A stretch of 64,000 nt of DNA from Archangium gephyra. Its GTDB lineage: Bacteria; Myxococcota; Myxococcia; Myxococcales; Myxococcaceae. The stretch covers positions 9,138,501 through 9,202,500 of the forward strand of contig NZ_CP011509.1 in the NCBI RefSeq assembly GCF_001027285.1. Reading direction: 5' to 3'. Below the pieces are notes generated by a model. That model saw only the letters and a list, made by a program, of their open reading frames with translations, was not told the origin of the DNA and ran no database searches. How positions within the stretch are numbered: position 1 is the first letter of the stretch; each line of letters starts with the position of its first letter. Positions 36,999-44,973 of this stretch are shown one piece after another. A program made the position numbers and the translations under genes.

Positions 36999-37640
36999 CT
37001 ACGCTCCCGGTCCCTGCTGCTCCTTCTTCTTTCGCCGCTCCTGGAGATTCTTGGCGAGAGCGAACGGGAACAGGGCACGGTGGTCGATGTTCCGGTAATA
37101 CACCGCGAGGTAGTGTTCGCCGCCAATCTGTATGACGGATTGGGCCGGGGGCTTGGACTGGCTGTTGAACCAGGCCTCCGCCTCGTCACGAGTGTTGAAG
37201 GTGGCCACCACCGGAGGCAGGCCGTCCCCCATCATCTCCTCGAGATGGAACTCGAGCGTCGGATGGGGGAGGAAGGTGCGCCAATCGCTCTCGCGGCGAT
37301 ACGCCACCACATGGTACTCGCCCGCGATCAGGACATAAGCCATGGCTGGCGGCCTGGGATGGCTTGCCAGCCAGGAATCCGCTTCTTCGCGCGTCTTGAA
37401 CGCAGCGACCACCGGGGCAGGAGACTCGGATTCGAGACTCTCGCGATAGTCCACGAACTCGTAGCTCAGACCCATCGCCCAGACGAATCTGAGCGCGTCG
37501 GCTGCGGCATGAAGCAGCGCCTGCTCTTCCGGGGATTGGGTCTTCTCGTGGATACGCCCGAGCAGATCCACCGCGTCGTTGATCTGGTCACCGATTGCCA
37601 TGGCCGCGCCGCCCGAATGTGGATCCCGCCCAGTGCTCAT
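36999..37640 (-). CDS. Protein of unknown function with duplicated domain; paralog of the gene at 48058
   Basis: The protein has 213 residues and no signal peptide. An N-terminal helical part (AIGDQINDAVDLLGRIHEK, then ALLHAAADALRFVWAMG) is followed by two copies of one module: PVVAAFKTREEADSWLASHP with YVLIAGEYHVVAYRRESDWR, and PPVVATFNTRDEAEAWFNSQ with VIQIGGEHYLAVYYRNIDHR. The gene at 48058 carries the same N-terminal part and one module (ASFGDMAEAMKWLCAQAE, KPHLVVRQRKEMWF). Its ATG overlaps the stop of the upstream Cys-rich lipoprotein gene by 4 bases. An immunity or accessory role for that lipoprotein is possible but unproven. Confidence 0.75.
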   Translation of the reverse strand: MSTGRDPHSGGAAMAIGDQINDAVDLLGRIHEKTQSPEEQALLHAAADALRFVWAMGLSYEFVDYRESLESESPAPVVAAFKTREEADSWLASHPRPPAMAYVLIAGEYHVVAYRRESDWRTFLPHPTLEFHLEEMMGDGLPPVVATFNTRDEAEAWFNSQSKPPAQSVIQIGGEHYLAVYYRNIDHRALFPFALAKNLQERRKKKEQQGPGA

Positions 37641-38299
37641 GATGCCGCCACCCACAAAGCCGGAACAAGAATCAGTGCGCCACCACCGGAGGCAACCGCG
37701 ACAAAGGCGACCCCCGCGATGACGACAACACCTCCCACCAGGATCTCCTGCCGGTATTGCTTCAACCAATCCACCGCCATACCCGCGACCGAAAACTCCA
37801 GAACGCGCTCGCCCTGCGCATTCTTGCAATCGATATAGGGCCGCATGCATCGGCGCTCACAGTACTCGTGCTTCCCGCCCTTCTTCCGGCCCGGAATCGT
37901 CATGTGCCCATACCCGCGAGGGACAGGGGTGCTCATGCACTCACTGATGCATTGACGGTTTTCTTCATCGCAGTCGCGGCGGCTGGCGGCAACCGCGAGC
38001 ACGAGACGCCCGTAGGTGCGCTCGGCGTGGGACTGGAGCCTGAATTGCGAGAGGTCCACCGACTCAACAGGGCGCCAACTGTGCGTGACGCGACCACTGG
38101 CGGACTCCTCGATGACGAGCACGTACTGGTCGAGCTCTTCGACGGCCGGAGAAAAAGTGCCGCGGGTCATCCCCGCGGACTCATGGGTGCTCACATCACC
38201 GGCCGGACCTGGGTGGTCCGGCGTGGACGCACAGCCCGATACGAGCACCCCCAAGAGGGCCACTGTGCCCATGAGCAGGTGGCAATTCGCGCGGCGCAT
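37637..38299 (-). CDS. Cys-rich lipoprotein with C-terminal membrane segment, effector-like
   Basis: The protein has 220 residues. The signal ends in LGVLVSGC (Cys26). A conserved-looking Cys-rich block, CDEENRQCISECMSTPVPRG then GGKHEYCERRCMRPYIDC, fills about 120-170. The C-terminal 35 residues are strongly hydrophobic (EILVGGVVVIAGVAFVAVA). I recall this Cys-rich block from myxobacterial polymorphic-toxin-like lipoproteins with variable C-termini; here the protein ends right after the membrane segment, with no toxin domain. The next gene overlaps by 4 bases. It may be a truncated or alternative effector. The function is unknown. Confidence 0.72.
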   Translation of the reverse strand: MRRANCHLLMGTVALLGVLVSGCASTPDHPGPAGDVSTHESAGMTRGTFSPAVEELDQYVLVIEESASGRVTHSWRPVESVDLSQFRLQSHAERTYGRLVLAVAASRRDCDEENRQCISECMSTPVPRGYGHMTIPGRKKGGKHEYCERRCMRPYIDCKNAQGERVLEFSVAGMAVDWLKQYRQEILVGGVVVIAGVAFVAVASGGGALILVPALWVAAS

Positions 38300-38322
38300 G
38301 GGCCAGTGCGGGGTTGCGCCGC

Positions 38323-38817
38323 TCAGAACAGCTCGGTGGGGCTCAGGGAGCGGTGCTTCGCCTGCACGATGCGCCACTCGCCGTCGTCCTGCTTCTCGAA
38401 CGTGCCTTCGATCAGGTAGGCGCTCAGCACGCTCTCCTCCGCCAGCGTCTCGAGCTGATCCGTCTGCGAGCGGCCGAAGATGATCTTCATCTGCACGTCC
38501 CCCCGGCTGGGGTTCACCTCGGTGACGTTCAGATCCTTCACGAAGATGCGGACCCAGTTGCCCCGGAGCACCTGCCCCAGCAGCACGCCCTTCACCTGAC
38601 GCTTGTCCCACCCCTCGCCCGTCTGGAAGTTCTCGGCCACGCCCTCCATCAGCTCGGCCATGTCTTTGCGCTCGGCGGCGTCGGTCATCTGCACCACCTT
38701 GCGCGTGATGGCCTCCTTCACCCCGGGCTCCTCCCGGGGCCAGAAGGCCAGCACCGCGCCCGCCGCCAACAGCGCCAGCACCACGCCCAACACCTGCCCT
38801 CTCGACACCGTCATCAT
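38323..38817 (-). CDS. Small membrane-anchored protein, NTF2-like
   Basis: The protein has 164 residues. An N-terminal membrane segment (residues about 9-26, VLGVVLALLAAGAVLAFW) precedes a domain starting VKEAITRKVVQMTDAAERKD and ending GEWRIVQAKHRSL, the layout of an NTF2-like cone fold. It is coupled to the upstream double cNMP-domain gene by a 4-base overlap (38814-38817), so the two products probably work in the same process. No catalytic residues are apparent. Confidence 0.76.
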   Translation of the reverse strand: MMTVSRGQVLGVVLALLAAGAVLAFWPREEPGVKEAITRKVVQMTDAAERKDMAELMEGVAENFQTGEGWDKRQVKGVLLGQVLRGNWVRIFVKDLNVTEVNPSRGDVQMKIIFGRSQTDQLETLAEESVLSAYLIEGTFEKQDDGEWRIVQAKHRSLSPTELF

Positions 38818-40145
38818 GAGCCGCCGCTCTCCGTCAGCAGCTCGTCCGCGTCGATGATCTCCGCGGGCCGCAACGCCTCGCCAATCTGCTTCAGCCGGCG
38901 ATCCGAGAGCTGCTCCAGGTACTTCTTGATGTGCGGATACGTCTTCACCAGCTCGTGGAACGCCGCGCGCTCGAGGAAGGACGTCGCCGTCTTGCGCGCC
39001 GACACCACCGTGGCCGTCGCGCGCAGGCCCGTGAGCAGCGAAATCTCCCCCGCCACCTCACCCTCGCGCAGCACGCCCAGGCGCACCGTGCCTCCCGCTG
39101 GATCCTCCTTCTGCACCACCAGCTCGCCCGCGAGCACCAGGAAGAGGCCCGGCGAGTGCTCGCCCTCCACCAGCACCTTCTCTCCGGGCTGCAGGGCCCG
39201 GAAGGTGAAGCGCTGCAGGAGCGCGGCGCGTTCGGACTCGGGCATGGGCTGGAACAGCGGCGAGGTGGCCGTCAGGTTCCGCTCCATGCGCTTCTGCGCG
39301 AAGGTGGCCAGCACCTGCGGCATCGCCGGAAAGCTCTTGGCCACCGCGTTGAGGTGCTCGCGGCGGATCTCGAACACCTCGATGTCCGACACCGCCGTCA
39401 CGGTGGCCGTGGTCGCCGCGCCCGTGAGCAGCGACAGCTCTCCGAAGATGGAGCCGCCCCCGAGGAAGCCCAGCGTCCGATCCTCGCCCTCCGACTGCCG
39501 CGTCACCTCGGCCTTGCCGGCGACGATGACGTGCAGCCGGTCCGTGGCCTCGCCCTCGCGGCTCACCACCTCCTCGGGCTTGATGGAGCGGTAGCCCATG
39601 CGGCCCACCAGATCGATGAACGCATCGCGCTCCAGGTCCGCGAAGAGCGGCAGGGGCGGACGATCATTCGGGTTGGCCGTGCCGCCCGGATCCGGCGCGG
39701 CGAGCACCTCGATGGCCCGGTCGCTCAGCTCCTCGCCGGACAACCCCATCAGGTCCGTGTCCACCTTGCCGTCATAGAGCGTCTCCGGCGGCAGCGGCGG
39801 AGGCACCGAGGCACGTCCCGTGACGTTGCGCGCGGCGCGAGCGTGCAGCCGCACCAGCGTGTCCTTCAACCGCCGCTCCTGGGGCGCCATCTCCAACCCC
39901 AGCTTGCACGCGGCCATCGCGGACAGCAGGTAGTCGCGCCGCAGCAGCCCCTCGGCGCAGGCGTGGTAGACGGTGACCGCCCGCTCACGCTCTCCCAGCT
40001 CCGACAGACACCGCGCCGCCAGCATTCGCGAGCGATGATCCGCCGGAAGCCGGCGGACCGCCTCCGCGAACACCGCGAGCGCCCGCTCGAACTGGCGGTC
40101 CTCCAAAAGGTCCAGGCCCAGTTCCCGCAACGATGACTCGTTCAT
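38814..40145 (-). CDS. TPR protein with two cyclic-nucleotide-binding domains
   Basis: The protein has 443 residues. TPR-like helices fill about 1-105 (DRQFERALAVFAEAVRRLPADHRSR). Two cNMP-binding domains follow: about 165-290 with GGGSIFGELSLLTGAATTATVTA, and about 295-420 with GEVAGEISLLTGLRATATVVS. Both keep the phosphate-binding cassette GE(L/I)SLLTG but have Thr or Ala where CAP-type proteins have the second Arg-containing motif RxA, so ligand choice is uncertain. No helix-turn-helix is present, so it is a cytoplasmic sensor or scaffold and not a CRP-type regulator. It appears to be the first gene of a leftward four-gene unit ending at 36999. Confidence 0.87.
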   Translation of the reverse strand: MNESSLRELGLDLLEDRQFERALAVFAEAVRRLPADHRSRMLAARCLSELGERERAVTVYHACAEGLLRRDYLLSAMAACKLGLEMAPQERRLKDTLVRLHARAARNVTGRASVPPPLPPETLYDGKVDTDLMGLSGEELSDRAIEVLAAPDPGGTANPNDRPPLPLFADLERDAFIDLVGRMGYRSIKPEEVVSREGEATDRLHVIVAGKAEVTRQSEGEDRTLGFLGGGSIFGELSLLTGAATTATVTAVSDIEVFEIRREHLNAVAKSFPAMPQVLATFAQKRMERNLTATSPLFQPMPESERAALLQRFTFRALQPGEKVLVEGEHSPGLFLVLAGELVVQKEDPAGGTVRLGVLREGEVAGEISLLTGLRATATVVSARKTATSFLERAAFHELVKTYPHIKKYLEQLSDRRLKQIGEALRPAEIIDADELLTESGGS

Positions 40146-40188
40146 CCCTCTCCTCCACGAACCATGGGTACCGACCCTACCCCACTCC

Positions 40189-42213
40189 CTACTGTTCGAG
40201 CGCCAGGAGTTGTGTCTCCGCCTTCGTCTTCAGCTCGGAGCCCTCGGCCGCGAGCTGGAGGATCAGCCGGAACTTCTCCGTCGCCTCCTCGGGCTCCCGG
40301 TCCTTGATGAGGTAGGCCTGCTTGAACAGGTCATTCAGCTTGACCTGGACGGACTCCAGTCCGGCCTGGGCCCTGCTGTCCTCCGGGCTCATGCGCAGGG
40401 CGTCGTTGAAGAAGCTGTTGGCGTTGGCCAGGTCGCCGCGCGCCAGGGCGGCCTTGCCCGCGACGACGGCGGAGGCCGCGAGCTGGCCGTTGAGCGTTTC
40501 GCCCACGGGCCCCTTGAAGCCGATCTGCCGGTACAGCTCCGCCGCCGAGCGCAGCGGACGGGCCGCGGACTCCAGGGCGTTGGCCTGCACCTTGCGCTGG
40601 GCGTCCTGGTAGACGCGCGCGAACTGGGGCAGGAGCTTCTTGAGCAGCTTCGCCCGGTCGCGGATCTCCTTGTCATCCGAGTGGGCGTCGATGACCCGGT
40701 CGCACTCGAGCGCCGCGCGCGAGTAGTCCCCCGCGTTGAAGCGCTGCTCCACCGGGGAGAAGGCGGTGGCGATGAACGCCTCGCGCTGCTCCTTGGCCCG
40801 GCGGGCCGCGGCGGCCCTGGCGGCGCGATCCTGGGCGGCCGCGTCCTGGTCCTCCTGGGCGATCAGCTCCTCCAGCTCCTGCAGCTTGCTCTGGTAGAGC
40901 GGCTGGCGCTCGATGGGGAGCTGGAGGATGAGCGCGCGGGCGCCTTCCAGATCCCTGGCATCCAGCGCCATCTCCACCTGCTTCACCCGCCAGGAGACCT
41001 CCGCGGTGGCCAGCTCGGCGTCGAGCTTCTCCCGCATCTCCTCCGTCTTCACGGTGCCGTGCGGCGTCTTGGAGAGCAGCTCGCGCGCCTCCTCGAACTT
41101 GTTCTCGCCGGCCAGCTGACGCACCTGAGCGAAGGCCTCCACGATGGCCAGCTCCGCGCGCGCCGTCTGCAGGAAGCCATTCGTGGGCAGGCCCGGGAAG
41201 GTGGCCTCGGCCTCCTCGGCCAGCTTCACCGCTTGCGCGTAGTCGCCGTTGCGGAAGGCGGTGCGCGCCTCCTGCATCAGCCCCTGGGCCAGCACTTCCT
41301 TGGGGTTGGGCGGCGGAGGGGGCGGCGGGCCCCGCTTGATGAAGAGCACGCCACCGCCGATGAGGGCGATCAGCAGCACCAGCGCGGCGGCCGCCAGGAG
41401 CCCCAGGTTGGTGCGCGGAGGCGGGTTGCGGCGCGGGATGTCCCGGATGTCGCGCACCTGCGTCTTCTTGTCGCGCTCGGCGTCGGGCTCCTCGCCGCCC
41501 TCGGGGGTAGCGCCGGCATCCGCGGCGGTGCCCGCGGCCTCGGCCTCGGCGGCCTTCTTGGCGGCCTCCGCCTTTTCCTTCTCCTTGCGCTCGGCCTCTT
41601 CCTTCTCCTTGCGCTCGGCCTCCTCGGCGGCGAGGCGCATCTGCCGGACGGCCTCCTGCTCGTCGATGAGGCGAATCTTCGTGCGGCCGATGGAGATGAC
41701 GTCGTGGTGCTTGAGCTTGCACTCGTCCACGCGCTCGTCATTCACGCGGGTGCCGTTGCCGCTGACGAGGTCACGCAGCATCACGCCGCTCTCGCCGCCG
41801 AACACCAGCTCCACGTGGCGGCGCGACACGGACTGGTCCAGGAGCATGAGGTCGCAGTCCTGTCCCCGTCCGATGACCATGCGGACGCTCCGGAAGCGCT
41901 TCTTCCGGCCCTGGTCCGGGCCCTCGAGGATCTCCAGCGTCAGGGGCGGGCCGGCGCGCGTGGCGTCCGGGTTGTCGTCATCCTCCACGCCGGGCGTCGG
42001 AGTGCCCTCGTCGTCGTAGTGGCCCTGATCGCCCGTGTCCTCGTCGGGAGGGAACGCCTCGTCCTCGGCGGCGCCGTACTCCTCTTGAGGCGCATTGCGG
42101 CGCACCGCGCTGGCGGACTTGATGCGGGTACTGTCCTGCGGAGCCTGCTGCGGCTCGTTGGAAGGGGACCTGCTGGAGGAGCGGCGGTTCGGGGGGGCCA
42201 TGCGGTCCGGCAT
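40189..42213 (-). CDS. FHA-domain protein with membrane segment and TPR region
   Basis: The protein has 674 residues. A disordered, acidic N-terminus is followed by an FHA domain at about 85-180 (VIGRGQDCDLMLLDQSVSRRHVEL, SGNGTRVNDERV), which binds phosphothreonine peptides. A highly charged Glu/Lys/Ala coiled coil follows, then a membrane segment (LGLLAAAALVLLIALIGGGVL, about 270-290). The C-terminal half has TPR-like repeats (NGDYAQAVKLAEEAEATFPG, RGDLANANSFFNDALRMSPE). It probably links Ser/Thr kinase signalling to an envelope complex. The start is uncertain: ATG 42213 and 42201 are both in frame and neither has a strong ribosome-binding site. Confidence 0.85.
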   Translation of the reverse strand: MPDRMAPPNRRSSSRSPSNEPQQAPQDSTRIKSASAVRRNAPQEEYGAAEDEAFPPDEDTGDQGHYDDEGTPTPGVEDDDNPDATRAGPPLTLEILEGPDQGRKKRFRSVRMVIGRGQDCDLMLLDQSVSRRHVELVFGGESGVMLRDLVSGNGTRVNDERVDECKLKHHDVISIGRTKIRLIDEQEAVRQMRLAAEEAERKEKEEAERKEKEKAEAAKKAAEAEAAGTAADAGATPEGGEEPDAERDKKTQVRDIRDIPRRNPPPRTNLGLLAAAALVLLIALIGGGVLFIKRGPPPPPPPNPKEVLAQGLMQEARTAFRNGDYAQAVKLAEEAEATFPGLPTNGFLQTARAELAIVEAFAQVRQLAGENKFEEARELLSKTPHGTVKTEEMREKLDAELATAEVSWRVKQVEMALDARDLEGARALILQLPIERQPLYQSKLQELEELIAQEDQDAAAQDRAARAAAARRAKEQREAFIATAFSPVEQRFNAGDYSRAALECDRVIDAHSDDKEIRDRAKLLKKLLPQFARVYQDAQRKVQANALESAARPLRSAAELYRQIGFKGPVGETLNGQLAASAVVAGKAALARGDLANANSFFNDALRMSPEDSRAQAGLESVQVKLNDLFKQAYLIKDREPEEATEKFRLILQLAAEGSELKTKAETQLLALEQ

Positions 42214-42305
42214 CTTAGAGCGCCAGCCCCAGCACGCCCAACCCCGCTTGAACACAAGGGCTTTCCGGGAGGAGGCAGGCCGCGCCCACCCGCTGGGAAG
42301 CCGCT

Positions 42306-42378
42306 CACTCGGAGTCGACTACGAGCGAAGAGGCACTCGCGTGTAGGCACATGTAAGCCCCATGGTCGACTACGAGTG
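42306..42378. repeat. Two diverged GTCGAC-centred repeat copies, left flank of the toxin cassette
   Basis: CACTCGGAGTCGACTACGAG begins at 42306 and matches 20 of 22 positions of the palindrome at 44880-44901. A second copy, GTCGACTACGAGTG at 42365-42378, matches the right half in 13 of 14 positions. Both sit just left of the two-gene cassette ending at 42458. The only other copy I found is on the other side of that cassette. Confidence 0.6.
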
Positions 42379-42457
42379 ACACCCGTTCCCAGCCATTTCC
42401 GGGCGTGTGACTCCAGGGGTCTGCACCGCCTCTACACCGGCCTGGCACCCGGCCCGG

Positions 42458-43084
42458 TCAGTAGAGGATGCAGTCGAACTGCTCGATGACGGCCCTGAAC
42501 GCTTCCTCGGTGGTCTCGCGGCGCCTGGCAAGGGCCGGGGCGTAGAACGTGACGGCCCTTGTAGAGGGAGGATCCCTGTACTCCCCCTCCACGATGATCG
42601 GGCGAAAACCTCCGGGCCACTGGACGCTGTTGAGCTCGCGGGCTCGCGCAACGGGCTCCAGGATGGTGAAGCAGGGCCACTTGGGAAAGCGAAGGGTGGC
42701 GGGGTCGGAGCCCATGATGCGGCAGCCATCCAGGCGGGCCTCGGAGAAATCACAGTCTTCAATGGAGCCGTGCCCTGCCCTCTCCGAGTAGCTGGGCCAG
42801 TGCCCGAAATCGCACCCCGACAGCCGCCCCTTGAACCGGCACCCCTTCAGTGATGCGAACACCCACTGCTGGTGGTTCTTCAACTCCTGCTTCACCTCGA
42901 AGGTGCAGTCGACGAACCGGGTTCCCTGGTCGAAGATCAGGTTCCTGCCGGAGACCTTCAGGACGAGGGTGCACCTGCTGAACGTCACATTGGAGCCAAG
43001 GAAGTAGAGCGAGCCCTTGTCCGTCAGTTCCAGCCGCTCGTTTTCGATTTCCCGGTCCTCGTAGAAGACCTTGTTGTAGAGCAT
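42458..43084 (-). CDS. Pentapeptide-like protein, candidate immunity partner of the SitA-like toxin
   Basis: The protein has 208 residues and no signal peptide. The middle shows an irregular right-handed beta-helix pattern of the pentapeptide type: GSLYFLGSNVTFSRCTLVLK, FVDCTFEVKQ, LKGCRFKGRLSGCDFGHW, IEDCDFSEARLDGCRI. The C-terminal 70 residues (PVARARELNSVQWPGGFRP onward) are a separate small domain. It starts 11 bases after the stop of the SitA-like toxin gene on the same strand. Toxin followed directly by a small unrelated cytoplasmic protein is the standard order for toxin and immunity genes, so a SitI-like role is inferred. I know no tested homolog. Confidence 0.72.
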   Translation of the reverse strand: MLYNKVFYEDREIENERLELTDKGSLYFLGSNVTFSRCTLVLKVSGRNLIFDQGTRFVDCTFEVKQELKNHQQWVFASLKGCRFKGRLSGCDFGHWPSYSERAGHGSIEDCDFSEARLDGCRIMGSDPATLRFPKWPCFTILEPVARARELNSVQWPGGFRPIIVEGEYRDPPSTRAVTFYAPALARRRETTEEAFRAVIEQFDCILY

Positions 43085-43095
43085 CCGCCGTCCTC

Positions 43096-44601
43096 TCAGA
43101 AGGTGAGCATCCGGAAGAACTCGCCCGCCATGCGCCGGCCATGCCGCGCCAGATTCGATGCCGTACCCGCGAGGATCTCGTACTTGAAGCCACCCGGGAC
43201 TTCCACATCGACGCCCTTGTTCCGGCTGAAGTTGTAGAGGTGCCTGAACTGTCGGCTGACCTCGTTCTCCACGAAGCGCCCTCGGGCCTCGCGCTCCAAC
43301 AGGCGCGCCAGCCAGTATTTCCCCTGCTTCAGGGCGTCGTCGATGGCGTCTCGCTCGTTGCGCGAGAGCTTGTCGGGCCCCCACTCCCTCGCGGCCTTGG
43401 TGACGGCCTCCTGGAGCATGTCCCCCACCTTGTCCTCGGCGGGAATGTCCGCGGCCGGCTTGCCGCGAGGCAGGTGCCAGCGCTGGCCATCGCTGAGCTC
43501 CACCTGCCGGTTGCCGCCCCGGTAACGGATGACGGTGGCGGAGGAGCGGCCTCCTGGAGCCGTTTCCGTCCCACGGCCCGGCCCCTTCTTGAACGTCACC
43601 ACGGCCAGTGGGCCCTGCGGAGAGGTGGCCACCGTCTCCGCCGCCACCACCGCCCTGGCCAGCGCGCCCTCCGAGGAGAGCGCCGCCTCCGTGGCCTCCA
43701 GGCGCCCCATGACGGCGGCACCGCCCTGCGCCTCGAACCGCGCCCCCGCGAGGCTGAAGCCCGGCAGCGACTTCACCCGCGCCACCACCTGCCCCAGGGT
43801 GTGCCCGCTCAGGGTGGCCACCGCGAGAATCATCGCCCTCGCCGCGTCCTCGCCCAGCACCTTGCCAAACTCCGCGCCCGCCGCGCGTAGCTCCTCGAAG
43901 GTGGTGGCGTGGTGCGCCGTATCGGCCATGCGGGCCCAGCCATCCATCAGCCCGTACACCGTGCTCAGGCCCAGGTAGCTCATCAGCAGCAGGGTCATGC
44001 CGGCGGCCAGGGCCTTGGTGGCCGGCTCGGGCACCAGCCACATCGCGCAGTAGAGCGCCACCGTCCACACCACCATGGAGACGAGCGCCCGTGTGTCCAG
44101 CAACTCGCGCCCCAGGGCCGCCTGCGTCTCGTCGAGCACGTGGCCGAGAGCGATGGACAGGGCCAGGGTGCGCCGGTCGTCGGTGCGCAGGTAGCCCCCG
44201 TCATCCAGCAGGCCCCGGCAGTCGCCTCCGCCCAGGGGCTCGCACCACTTCAGGTAGTTCTCCCTCAGTGCCTCTTCCGCTTGGGGGGTGAGGACAACGG
44301 GCCCCTCCTGGCGCTCGGGTATCCAGGTGTAGCCGCGACCCGCGTAGGCCTCCAGCTTCCAGTCGCCCGAGGCCTCCACCCTGGGCACTTCAGGTGGCGG
44401 CCCCAGCAGGCCGAGCAACGCGTGGGCGGCCTGCCGGGGAGTCCTCGCCCCCAGCCGTACGTCCTGGGCGAGCCGCTGGAAGGCCTGCTGGAACTCGGCC
44501 CTGGCAATGGGCACCGGCCGGGTGGCGAGGGGGCCGGGTTCCAGGAAGTCCACCACGTACACGGTGGCCGACTCCAGGCCAGGTTCCGTCGGGGTGTCCA
44601 C
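43096..44601 (-). CDS. SitA-like polymorphic toxin, main part (5' signal-peptide part is in another frame)
   Basis: The frame encodes 501 residues, nominally from GTG 44601. The sequence reads ATVYVVDFLEPGPLATRPVP, then QAFQRLAQDVRLGARTPRQA, two membrane-like helices (about 165-215), THFEELRAAG-like helical segments and a C-terminal domain of about 110 residues ending GVDVEVPGGFKYEIL then ARHGRRMAGEFFRMLTF. The D/E-x-I-L arrangement (VDV, YEIL) looks like a PD-(D/E)XK restriction-nuclease-fold toxin, a type used in myxobacterial toxins. Its missing lipoprotein signal lies upstream in a different frame (44609-44780), as expected for SitA proteins moved between cells by TraA/B outer-membrane exchange. 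The SitA assignment is inference. Confidence 0.72.
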   Translation of the reverse strand: MDTPTEPGLESATVYVVDFLEPGPLATRPVPIARAEFQQAFQRLAQDVRLGARTPRQAAHALLGLLGPPPEVPRVEASGDWKLEAYAGRGYTWIPERQEGPVVLTPQAEEALRENYLKWCEPLGGGDCRGLLDDGGYLRTDDRRTLALSIALGHVLDETQAALGRELLDTRALVSMVVWTVALYCAMWLVPEPATKALAAGMTLLLMSYLGLSTVYGLMDGWARMADTAHHATTFEELRAAGAEFGKVLGEDAARAMILAVATLSGHTLGQVVARVKSLPGFSLAGARFEAQGGAAVMGRLEATEAALSSEGALARAVVAAETVATSPQGPLAVVTFKKGPGRGTETAPGGRSSATVIRYRGGNRQVELSDGQRWHLPRGKPAADIPAEDKVGDMLQEAVTKAAREWGPDKLSRNERDAIDDALKQGKYWLARLLEREARGRFVENEVSRQFRHLYNFSRNKGVDVEVPGGFKYEILAGTASNLARHGRRMAGEFFRMLTF

Positions 44602-44608
44602 CTGCTCC

Positions 44609-44780
44609 GGGGGGCCGGCGGCGGCGTGAGCCGATGGTGGCGGTGACCCGCGAAGAGGCTGCCGTGGGGAGTGCTCGTGGAACAGGCGAGCTGGAAGACG
44701 AGGACGATGAGGGCCCAGGCGCCCACGCAGGAGCCCAGCGGCGCGCCTGGAGGGGAAGCGTCACGAAGACGGGTGGACAC
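44609..44780 (-). pseudogene. Frameshifted 5' end of the SitA-like gene: lipoprotein signal peptide
   Basis: A GTG at 44780 with GGAGG 7 bases upstream starts a typical lipoprotein signal (VGAWALIVLVFQLAC, Cys33) followed by STSTPHGSLFAGHRHHR and a Pro-rich stretch. At a six-G run (44609-44614, six C on the coding strand) this frame stops making sense, and the toxin frame continues with EQVDTPTEPGLESATVYV. A one-base change in the run rejoins both parts into a single protein of about 560 residues, 44780 to 43096. As given, the toxin would lack its export signal. Either a true inactivating mutation, slippage, or a sequencing error explains it. Confidence 0.65.
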
Positions 44781-44877
44781 GGCGTACCTCCGGAAGCGAC
44801 GCGGCCAGAGGCTGTCGCTCCGGAACTACATCTTACAGTCTGGGGCGATGCCGTGGTTCGCACACGGCAAACCATGC

Positions 44878-44903
44878 GGCACTCGGAGTCGACTCCGAGT
44901 GCC
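44878..44903. repeat. Perfect 26-base palindrome, right flank of the toxin cassette
   Basis: GGCACTCGGAGTC (44878-44890) is followed directly by its exact reverse complement (44891-44903), with no loop. It lies between the SitA-like gene start (44780) and the stop of the OsmC gene (44974). Having no spacer, it is more like a protein-binding or recombination site than a terminator. Related copies occur at 42306 and 42365. Confidence 0.75.
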
Positions 44904-44973
44904 ATCCACGAGCGCCCCGCCTCCAGGCGCCAGGTCCCTTGGCAGAACCGGCGCATCGCTCATCAGCCCCCTG

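Noticed and set aside
40210-42489. Plus-strand frame of 759 codons opposite the FHA gene
   Set aside because: Antisense shadow with low-complexity Leu/Gly/Arg sequence; FHA, coiled-coil and TPR signals are on the minus strand.
42306-44903. Mobile element or integrase-driven island carrying the toxin cassette
   Set aside because: No transposase, integrase or tRNA target is present; the flanking palindromes are reported as a separate finding without calling a mobile element.
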